Origin: JBMHDN01 sp049889355
GTDB taxonomy: Bacteria > Pseudomonadota > Alphaproteobacteria > Puniceispirillales > Puniceispirillaceae
DNA length: 10,655 bases
NCBI GenBank assembly: GCA_049889355.1
Contig: JBMHDN010000021.1
Location: 1 to 10,655 of the forward strand
Reading direction: 5' to 3'
How positions within the stretch are numbered: position 1 is the first letter of the stretch; every line of letters starts with the position of its first letter. The translations under genes and the position numbers were made by a program. This document shows, piece after piece, positions 5,963 to 10,655 of the stretch. The notes below the pieces were generated by a model. That model saw only the letters and a list, made by a program, of their open reading frames with translations, was not told the origin of the DNA and made no database searches.

Positions 5963-7090
5963 TTAATCCTGTTTGATCTGACGCCAATCTTCGATTGTCA
6001 GCCCATAGCCTTCAAGGCCGACAACATTTGGGCGTGAATTAGACAATAACACCAGATGGCGTATATCCAAATCTGCCAAAATCTGAGCCCCCACCCCATA
6101 ATCACGCAGCTCTTGGGCGACGTTCTGAGCGTCAGGATCAATACGCTTTGCCAGAAGATGTGATAAGCTGGCTGCATTAGATTCGCGCAGCAAGACAATG
6201 ACCCCACTGCCTTCTTCATCGATTTGGCGCATAGCCTGATGCAAATCGCCAGGGTTGCGCATTTGCGTGTTTTCATTCAGCAAATCAACCATCAGATCAA
6301 GTGCATGCATACGCACCAGCACGGGCTGGCTGGTATCAATGTCGCCTTTAATCAAGACGATATGTTCCACATTGGTCAGGTCATTATGATAAATGACCAG
6401 CCGCCAGTCGCCGGCAATCTCTGTAGAAATCATGGTTTCCGCCCGGCGCGACACCAGCTTTTCATTCTGACGCCGCCAAGCGATGAGATCAGCGATAGCG
6501 CCGATTTTCAAATCATGTTCTTGTGCAAACTCAATCAAATCTGGCAAGCGTGCCATGGTGCCATCATCTTTCATGATTTCACAAATCACGCCGCTCGGTC
6601 CTGCCTCGGCTGCCCGGGCGATATCCACAACCGCTTCAGTATGGCCAGCCCGCACCAATGTCCCGCCATCACGTGCAATCAACGGAAAAATATGACCTGG
6701 TGTGGTGATATCACCTGCCCCAGATTGCGGATCAATCGCCGTGCGGATGGTGTGGGCCCTGTCTTGTGCTGAAATACCAGTTGTTACCCCTTCACGCGCT
6801 TCAATAGAAATGGTGAAAGCGGTTTGGTGCCTATTCTCGTTGCGTCTTTCCATTAAGGACAGACCCAGCTCTTCAGCGCGCCCTGAAGTGATCGCCAAGC
6901 AAATCAGCCCGCGGCCATATTTTGCCATGAAATTGATAGATTCCGGCGTTGCAAAATCACCTATGATACAAATATCACCTTCATTTTCGCGATCTTCATC
7001 ATCGACAAGAATGAATAATTTACCCATTTTTGCGTCATCGATAACCTCTTCAATCGGTGATATCTGCATCTGGTTCTCTTTCATGGTCAT
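5963..7090 (-). CDS. ribB: 3,4-dihydroxy-2-butanone-4-phosphate synthase with degenerate GTP cyclohydrolase II domain (RibBX type)
   Basis: The N-terminal half (about 8-205 of 375) is an intact DHBP synthase converting ribulose 5-phosphate to the four-carbon riboflavin precursor. It shows LVDDEDRENEGD (28-39), GRGLICLA, EAREGVTTGISAQDRAHTI, RAGHTEAVVD and ICEIMKDDGTMARLPDL. The C-terminal half (about 218-375) has the GTP cyclohydrolase II outline (VEHIVLIKGD, RDYGVGAQILADL). The usual HSxCxTGD...RCDCGxQL block is replaced by a cysteine-free stretch at about 262-284, and the YLRQEGRGIGL segment reads LLRESNAASLSH. This domain therefore cannot bind the zinc and is probably inactive as RibA. Such proteins are known in proteobacteria as RibBX. 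I chose ATG 7090-7088, which has AAGG ten bases upstream; ATG at 7084 or 7069 is possible. A start at 7189 would overlap ribE. Confidence 0.93.
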   Translation of the reverse strand: MTMKENQMQISPIEEVIDDAKMGKLFILVDDEDRENEGDICIIGDFATPESINFMAKYGRGLICLAITSGRAEELGLSLMERRNENRHQTAFTISIEAREGVTTGISAQDRAHTIRTAIDPQSGAGDITTPGHIFPLIARDGGTLVRAGHTEAVVDIARAAEAGPSGVICEIMKDDGTMARLPDLIEFAQEHDLKIGAIADLIAWRRQNEKLVSRRAETMISTEIAGDWRLVIYHNDLTNVEHIVLIKGDIDTSQPVLVRMHALDLMVDLLNENTQMRNPGDLHQAMRQIDEEGSGVIVLLRESNAASLSHLLAKRIDPDAQNVAQELRDYGVGAQILADLDIRHLVLLSNSRPNVVGLEGYGLTIEDWRQIKQD

Positions 7091-7151
7091 CTGCGCTTTA
7101 CCTTGGCTGCCGCCTATCGGGGCAGTAGATTTTTTAATCCAGTAGGTTTTT

Positions 7152-7748
7152 TTAATATTGTGCCTGATAGGCTGAATGACGTGCCACATAACGGGCCAGC
7201 ATGTCTACTTCAATATTCAATCTATCACCTGCTTTTCGCTGTCCTAATGTGGTCGCAGCCCAAGTGTGAGAAATGATATTCACGTCAAAAAAGCTATCCT
7301 CGACCTGATTCACGGTCAGCGACACCCCATCAAGGGCCACCGAGCCTTTTTCAGCAATGAAACCAGCCAGTTCAGCAGGCGCATTAAACCGCAAATGATG
7401 CGAGTCACCAACAGGTTGAATATGAGTCAATTCTGCGAGGCCATCTACATGTCCTGAAACAATATGCCCGCCCAACTCATCACCAACGGCCAAAGCGCGC
7501 TCAAGATTAATCTGTGTGCCCTCCTGCCAGTCTGACAGCGTTGTGCGCAAGAGTGTTTCGCCTGATGCTTCAACATCGAACCAGTCATCTGCAAAATCAA
7601 GGACAGTCAGACAGACACCAGAACAGGCCACGGATGCGCCAAGGCTGAGGCCTGTAGTCGGCACCAGACCGGCAATCCGGATTTTCCAATCGCCTGTCTT
7701 TTCCAACCTGGCTACATGACCAATAGATGTGATGATACCTGTGAACAC
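7152..7748 (-). CDS. ribE: Riboflavin synthase, alpha subunit
   Basis: Riboflavin synthase dismutates two lumazine molecules to riboflavin and the pyrimidine precursor. The 198-residue product has the invariant MFTGII start. Its two homologous lumazine-binding barrels are marked by ACSGVCLTV (41-49) in the first and GSVALDGVSLTVN (135-147) in the second. GGHIVSGHVDG (93-103) lies at the domain junction. Length is normal for the trimeric enzyme. The start is GTG (7748-7746) with AGAGG about eight bases upstream. It sits 33 bases after ribD and ends 61 bases before the preferred ribBX start. Some databases name this gene ribC instead of ribE. Confidence 0.96.
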   Translation of the reverse strand: MFTGIITSIGHVARLEKTGDWKIRIAGLVPTTGLSLGASVACSGVCLTVLDFADDWFDVEASGETLLRTTLSDWQEGTQINLERALAVGDELGGHIVSGHVDGLAELTHIQPVGDSHHLRFNAPAELAGFIAEKGSVALDGVSLTVNQVEDSFFDVNIISHTWAATTLGQRKAGDRLNIEVDMLARYVARHSAYQAQY

Positions 7749-7781
7749 GCTATGACCTCTTCATGCTTTATCCGGGCGGTA

Positions 7782-8876
7782 TTAATCGCGCCTCTCCCAG
7801 ATACTGAGCATATCTTCACCCAGCACGCTATGATGAACGCGACTATACGCGTCCAGACCAGCAAAATCCAGTGATGGAAACCCAGCCACCCCACCACCAA
7901 GCTTATGAGAAGAGGTAAGCCAAAATAATTTATCCACAAGGCCTGCTTCAAAAAAACTGCGGACCAGCTTTGGACCAGCTTCAACCAGCACGCGGTTATA
8001 AGACAGGCTATGGAGCCGCTGAACCAGCTGTGAGAGCGAGAGACCCCCTGATGGATCAGCCGCGATATCCATGAGCGCAGCGCTTGCTGGCAGATGCGTG
8101 AGCGGTGTCTTTTGGCCTGATGCACAGACCAGATGGATTTTGCCCTGATCGGCGCTCTGCCAGATTTTCAACGCTGGATGCTCTGCCATGCGCGCATGGC
8201 TATCGAGAATAAACCGGTCCAGCTTATGGGTTATACCATCGAGCCGGATAGTCAATTGCGGGTCATCGATAAGAACCGTGCCAATAGCTGATACCAACCC
8301 ATCACAGCGGCTGCGCAAATCATGCACGAACCGGCGGGCCGTGGGGCCTGTCAGCCAGCTTTGCACTCCCTGTTTTTCTGCAACATACCCATCTGCACTG
8401 GTGGCGATCTTTACCCAAATTTCAGGCCTGCCCAGCCGCTGACGGTAAAGGAACCCCGCCATCACAGCCTCAGCCTCATCTGCCAGCACGCCAGAGACCA
8501 CCTCTAGACCAGCCGCCGCCAACATTTCATGGCCGCGCCCTGCGACTCTGGGATCAGGGTCTTCAACCGCATAAACAACACGGCTCAAACCAGCTTTAAT
8601 GAGTGCCGAGGCACAAGGCGGTGTCTGACCTATATGGGCACAGGGCTCTAGCGTGACATAGGCACAGCCCCCTGCTAATTTGTCGGGATCAGCGACATCC
8701 TGCAAGGCCGCAGCTTCAGCATGCGGGCGGCCTGAGGCTTGTGTGTGGCCTGCGGCGCACAAACGCCCTTGCGCATCGACCAGCACACAGCCGACATTCG
8801 GATTTTCAGCTGTTTTGCCTGCGGCCCGGCGGGCCTGCCCTAAGGCTGCACGCATCCAGCGCTCATCCAAACTCAC
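7782..8876 (-). CDS. ribD: Bifunctional riboflavin deaminase/reductase RibD
   Basis: RibD carries out the pyrimidine deaminase and ribosyl reductase steps of riboflavin synthesis. The 364-residue protein has an N-terminal cytidine-deaminase-like domain (about 1-145) with zinc motif HAEAAAL (His52, Glu54) and TLEPCAHIGQTPPC (Cys79, Cys88). A DHFR-like reductase domain follows (about 152-364) with WVKIATSADGYVA, SWLTGPTARRFVHDLRSRCDG, TVLIDDPQLTIR and VEAGPKLVRSFFEAGLVD. Both halves look intact. The start is GTG (8876-8874), overlapping the nrdR stop as GTGA, so translation is probably coupled to nrdR. It precedes ribE by 33 bases. The nrdR-ribD pairing is common in proteobacteria. Confidence 0.96.
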   Translation of the reverse strand: MSLDERWMRAALGQARRAAGKTAENPNVGCVLVDAQGRLCAAGHTQASGRPHAEAAALQDVADPDKLAGGCAYVTLEPCAHIGQTPPCASALIKAGLSRVVYAVEDPDPRVAGRGHEMLAAAGLEVVSGVLADEAEAVMAGFLYRQRLGRPEIWVKIATSADGYVAEKQGVQSWLTGPTARRFVHDLRSRCDGLVSAIGTVLIDDPQLTIRLDGITHKLDRFILDSHARMAEHPALKIWQSADQGKIHLVCASGQKTPLTHLPASAALMDIAADPSGGLSLSQLVQRLHSLSYNRVLVEAGPKLVRSFFEAGLVDKLFWLTSSHKLGGGVAGFPSLDFAGLDAYSRVHHSVLGEDMLSIWERRD

Positions 8877-9322
8877 GAACGCAGCTCATTCACGAAATCT
8901 TCAAAATCACTCGGATCAGCAAAATTGCGATAGACCGAGGCATAACGCACATAAGCAACCTTATCCAGGCTGGATAGAGCGCCCATCACCAACGAGCCAA
9001 TATATTCAGAAGACACATCTGGCTCGCCTGTTGATTCCAGCTTGCGCACAATTGAATTGATCTCAGAGGTCACACGCTCTTCATCGACTTGACGTTTGCG
9101 CAAAGCGATTTTGAATGATTTTTCAAGCTTATCGCGATCAAACAGGCTCTTGCTGCCATCTCTTTTAATAACTGTGACTTCGCGGAGCTGCACCCGCTCA
9201 AATGTGGTAAAGCGTGCCTGACAGCTGCCACATTGACGGCGGCGTCGGATCGCACTGCCATCTTCTGATGGTCTGGAATCTTTCACTTGCGTGTCTTCTG
9301 AACGGCAAAATGGACACAACAT
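8873..9322 (-). CDS. nrdR: Ribonucleotide reductase repressor NrdR
   Basis: NrdR senses ATP/dATP and represses ribonucleotide-reductase genes by binding paired NrdR boxes. The 149-residue protein has the N-terminal zinc ribbon MLCPFC...CGSC (Cys3, Cys6, Cys31, Cys34) with the basic RRRRQC segment. The ATP-cone domain covers about 49-139, including VIKRDGSKSLFDRDKL and the YVRYASVYRNF helix. Length is standard. ATG 9322-9320 has a strong Shine-Dalgarno, GAAGGAGA, six to seven bases upstream. It is the first gene of the riboflavin operon and overlaps ribD. Upstream lie a promoter-like pair, an inverted repeat and two sequences resembling NrdR boxes, so autoregulation is possible but unproven. 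Confidence 0.96.
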   Translation of the reverse strand: MLCPFCRSEDTQVKDSRPSEDGSAIRRRRQCGSCQARFTTFERVQLREVTVIKRDGSKSLFDRDKLEKSFKIALRKRQVDEERVTSEINSIVRKLESTGEPDVSSEYIGSLVMGALSSLDKVAYVRYASVYRNFADPSDFEDFVNELRS

Positions 9323-9352
9323 GGCGTGTCTCCTTCAAAGCGGATATACACT

Positions 9353-9391
9353 ATATGGTCTAACCATATCGCCAGCTGGCCTCCTATTCAA
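9353..9391 (-). promoter_or_regulatory. Candidate promoter and operator-like inverted repeat of the nrdR-rib operon
   Basis: On the minus strand TTGAAT (9391-9386) and TATGGT (9368-9363) are separated by 17 bases, a plausible sigma70-type pair about 40 bases before the nrdR ATG. A perfect inverted repeat ATATGGT-CTA-ACCATAT (9353-9369) covers the -10 element. The palindrome GCCAGCTGGC (9371-9380) fills part of the spacer. A repressor bound to the inverted repeat would block the promoter. The assignment is by eye. Confidence 0.4.
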
Positions 9392-9457
9392 CCAGCTAAT
9401 TTGGATTTATGAAAAACCACCAGCTCCAGATCACTGCACGCAGTTGGCCGATGACAC

Positions 9458-9474
9458 GCTTTCAGCCTGAAAGC
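9458..9474. repeat. 7-bp perfect inverted repeat with 3-base loop
   Basis: GCTTTCA (9458-9464) and TGAAAGC (9468-9474) flank GCC. It could form a compact hairpin or bind a dimeric protein. No T-run follows in either direction: the plus side is A-rich, and the minus-strand T-rich sequence precedes the hairpin. It is therefore not a canonical terminator. Confidence 0.5.
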
Positions 9475-9564
9475 AATGAGGGACAAAACAAAGCAGAACA
9501 AAGGAAAAAACAAAAGAAAAGAATGGGCAAAGGACAGGACAAAAAACAGGGGCGTTAAATAGAT

Positions 9565-9594
9565 TTGACTCACCTTACAACCTTAGGATATTAT
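9565..9594 (+). promoter_or_regulatory. Candidate sigma70-type promoter toward the lipoprotein gene
   Basis: TTGACT (9565-9570) and TATTAT (9589-9594), each one base from consensus, are separated by 18 bases. Transcription would start near 9601 and give a leader of about 215 bases before the ATG at 9816. The long leader leaves room for regulation, or the promoter could serve an unrecognised small RNA. It is the best promoter match seen on the plus strand in this gap. Confidence 0.45.
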
Positions 9595-9772
9595 GAAAGG
9601 TGGAGTGAGAACGTAAAGCTACTGATGTTATTCGTTTTTTTGTAATACTATTTCGATAAGTATTACCATCCATTTCATTATATTTTCGTGTTTGACGTGT
9701 GGTTTTGGTTTTTCTGTTGGAGGGAAGGGCCGTAACATGGAGAACAGCATAGACAGATAAGCTCATAAAACG

Positions 9773-9781
9773 CCCCCCCCC
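9773..9781. repeat. Run of nine C upstream of the lipoprotein gene
   Basis: A homopolymer of nine C starts 43 bases before the ATG at 9816. Such tracts are prone to slipped-strand length change. It lies outside the coding frame, so variation would alter promoter or leader spacing rather than the protein. The length could also be a sequencing or assembly error. Confidence 0.8.
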
Positions 9782-9783
9782 GC

Positions 9784-9805
9784 TAATTTAGAAATAACTA
9801 AATTA
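9784..9805. repeat. AT-rich 8-bp inverted repeat abutting the Shine-Dalgarno
   Basis: TAATTTAG (9784-9791) and CTAAATTA (9798-9805) are perfect reverse complements with a six-base loop AAATAA. The second arm ends two bases before the GGAGG at 9807-9811. In mRNA this would be a weak AU-rich hairpin next to the ribosome-binding site; in DNA it could be an operator. Which applies cannot be decided from sequence. Confidence 0.55.
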
Positions 9806-9815
9806 TGGAGGTGGT

Positions 9816-10655
9816 ATGTCAGGTAAGATAGATCGACGCGAAAGAGATCAGTATAAAGCAGACCAAGACAGGCAGGGTAGCGGGTCTGCATTTCATCAAA
9901 ACACATCTCCTATCTGGGTGATGCATGCTCTTTTATTAGCCAGCTGCGGTGGTGGTGGTGGTGGCGGCTCGTCAGGCACACCGCCTATGACCACAACCCC
10001 TTCTGGCGGGACCACGCCAGGTTCAACCACCACGCCTAACAGAGGGACAACGCCGACAACACCCAGCACAGGCACACCGCCAAGTACAGGTACACCGCCA
10101 AGCCCAACAACGGGGAAATCAGCAACCAAGAGCCTCGAATTTGCGCTCGCCACACCCTATAAAGCCATACAAGAAGGCACCACAGAGAACCGGGTTGCGC
10201 TCACCACCATTAAAACAGCGAGCGCGAGCCCTACCCTTAAGCTCACCGGCGCAGACGCAGCGTTGTTTGAGATCTCAAACGGACAGCTTTATCTGAAGCA
10301 AGGGCAAAATCTCGATTATGAAGATGCCAATAATACTGATCACATTTATCAGGTTGGCATATCGGCTTCTGCTGAGGGGTATTATAACGCCTCTGGTACC
10401 TTCACCCTATCTATAATAGATGTGAATGAGAATCCTTCTGCTTTTAGCTTATCCACCAATGCGCTGAGCCTGTCTGAGAATACCAGTGCGCGCACCTTAC
10501 TGGCGAGCTTTACTGTCACAGATGATGCGCTGGGAGAAGAGAGCTACAGCCTGTCTGGCAGCGATGCCTCTTTGTTTGAGGTGGCCAATGGCAAGCTCTA
10601 TCTCAAAGCAGGCCAGAGCTTGGATTATGAAGCCTCTGCCACCAAAACACGGCTG
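9816..10655 (+). CDS. Cadherin-like repeat lipoprotein, 3' truncated by the window
   Basis: The frame is open for 280 codons to the edge. ATG 9816 follows GGAGG (9807-9811) with a short four-base gap. Residues 1-33 are hydrophilic and charged. A short hydrophobic stretch WVMHALLLAS then leads to a clean lipobox LASC with predicted lipidated Cys44, followed by seven Gly (five GGT codons). Residues 52-106 are a Thr/Pro/Ser/Gly linker with two STGTPP copies. From 107 come cadherin-like repeats. The first has GADAALFEISNGQLYLKQGQ, LDYED and the calcium-type DVNENP (202-207). The second repeats GSDASLFEVANGKLYLKAGQ (248 onward) and LDYE before the edge. The protein is probably a cell-surface or outer-membrane-anchored adhesin or matrix protein. 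The unusually long n-region makes the exact start, and secretion by the Sec lipoprotein route, less certain. Partner and function are unknown. Confidence 0.82.
   Translation, partial: MSGKIDRRERDQYKADQDRQGSGSAFHQNTSPIWVMHALLLASCGGGGGGGSSGTPPMTTTPSGGTTPGSTTTPNRGTTPTTPSTGTPPSTGTPPSPTTGKSATKSLEFALATPYKAIQEGTTENRVALTTIKTASASPTLKLTGADAALFEISNGQLYLKQGQNLDYEDANNTDHIYQVGISASAEGYYNASGTFTLSIIDVNENPSAFSLSTNALSLSENTSARTLLASFTVTDDALGEESYSLSGSDASLFEVANGKLYLKAGQSLDYEASATKTRL
10065..10100 (+). repeat. Two 18-bp in-frame repeats encoding STGTPP
   Basis: Units at 10065-10082 and 10083-10100 differ only at two third-codon positions (AGC/AGT, GGC/GGT). Each encodes Ser-Thr-Gly-Thr-Pro-Pro in the extracellular linker of the lipoprotein. 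The synonymous differences show the duplication is not brand new. Linker length could vary between strains. Confidence 0.75.

Larger units (their letters stand above)
9323..9815. other. Divergent intergenic region between nrdR and the cadherin-like lipoprotein gene
   Basis: About 490 bases with no convincing gene. From left to right it holds the nrdR leader and candidate promoter, the palindrome GCCAGCTGGC at 9371-9380, and a 7-bp hairpin at 9458-9474. A nearly T-free tract at 9478-9554 follows, then a plus-strand promoter candidate at 9565-9594 and an AT-rich stretch to about 9720. A nine-C run and an AT-rich inverted repeat lie just before the lipoprotein start. Two small minus-strand reading frames (9388-9573, 9575-9766) have no start signals or family resemblance. 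Confidence 0.7.

Noticed and set aside
7091..7151. FMN riboswitch before ribB, or in the other rib gaps
   Set aside because: The gaps within the operon are too short for an RFN element, and none of the conserved blocks is visible there or upstream of nrdR.
7091..7189. N-terminal extension of the ribB frame to 7189
   Set aside because: It would run into the ribE coding end, and the residues do not resemble DHBP synthase.
9388..9573. Minus-strand 61-residue hydrophobic frame
   Set aside because: Its Phe/Leu-rich sequence is the translation of the T-free tract on the opposite strand. It has no ribosome-binding site or family resemblance.
9575..9766. Minus-strand 63-residue frame
   Set aside because: No ribosome-binding site or recognisable motif; it overlaps the plus-strand promoter candidate.
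9896..10153. Minus-strand frame rich in Val, Gly and Pro
   Set aside because: It is the antisense shadow of the Gly run and Thr/Pro linker of the lipoprotein; its low-complexity composition is explained by that gene.

Overview
The window reads as a chromosomal segment of an alphaproteobacterium. The evidence is the gene order nrdR-ribD-ribE-ribB(A)-ribH-nusB next to Cbp3-type chaperone-DUF177-plsX-fabH-ihfA-merR, with bamE divergent from the chaperone gene; this arrangement is characteristic of Alphaproteobacteria. Base composition is roughly balanced, and the end of the window holds a cadherin-like lipoprotein with a Gly-rich N-terminus. A marine SAR116-like lineage is possible, but that is a guess from style, not a demonstrated assignment.

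Layout. Positions 16-4234 hold a minus-strand cluster, transcribed in the order ubiquinol-cytochrome c chaperone, DUF177/YceD protein, plsX, fabH, ihfA, MerR-type regulator. plsX and fabH overlap as TGATG, and ihfA and merR overlap as TAATG, which suggests translational coupling. plsX and fabH supply the entry steps of phospholipid and fatty-acid synthesis, and ihfA encodes a nucleoid protein subunit. bamE (4322-4816) lies on the plus strand, divergent from the chaperone and convergent with nusB. The short bamE/nusB gap contains two small hairpins.

Positions 4866-9322 hold a second minus-strand operon: nrdR, ribD, ribE, ribBX, ribH, nusB. Together these encode riboflavin synthesis from the deaminase/reductase to riboflavin synthase, plus the ribonucleotide-reductase repressor NrdR and the antitermination factor NusB. 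The ribB gene carries a C-terminal GTP cyclohydrolase II-like domain without the zinc cysteines. It is therefore a RibBX-type protein, and a genuine RibA must lie elsewhere in the genome.

Positions 9323-9815 (about 490 bases) contain no convincing gene but several regulatory-looking elements. These are a candidate nrdR promoter overlapped by an inverted repeat, a 7-bp hairpin, a nearly T-free A/G/C tract, a good sigma70-like promoter on the plus strand, a run of nine C, and an AT-rich hairpin abutting a Shine-Dalgarno. From 9816 to the right edge a plus-strand gene encodes a predicted lipoprotein with a Gly7 run, a Thr/Pro linker and tandem cadherin-like repeats. It is cut by the window.

No tRNA, rRNA, CRISPR array, insertion sequence or FMN riboswitch was recognised. 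Most of the window is ordinary core genome. The part most worth a second look is the nrdR-lipoprotein intergenic region and the lipoprotein itself. I do not see a clearly novel multi-gene system.
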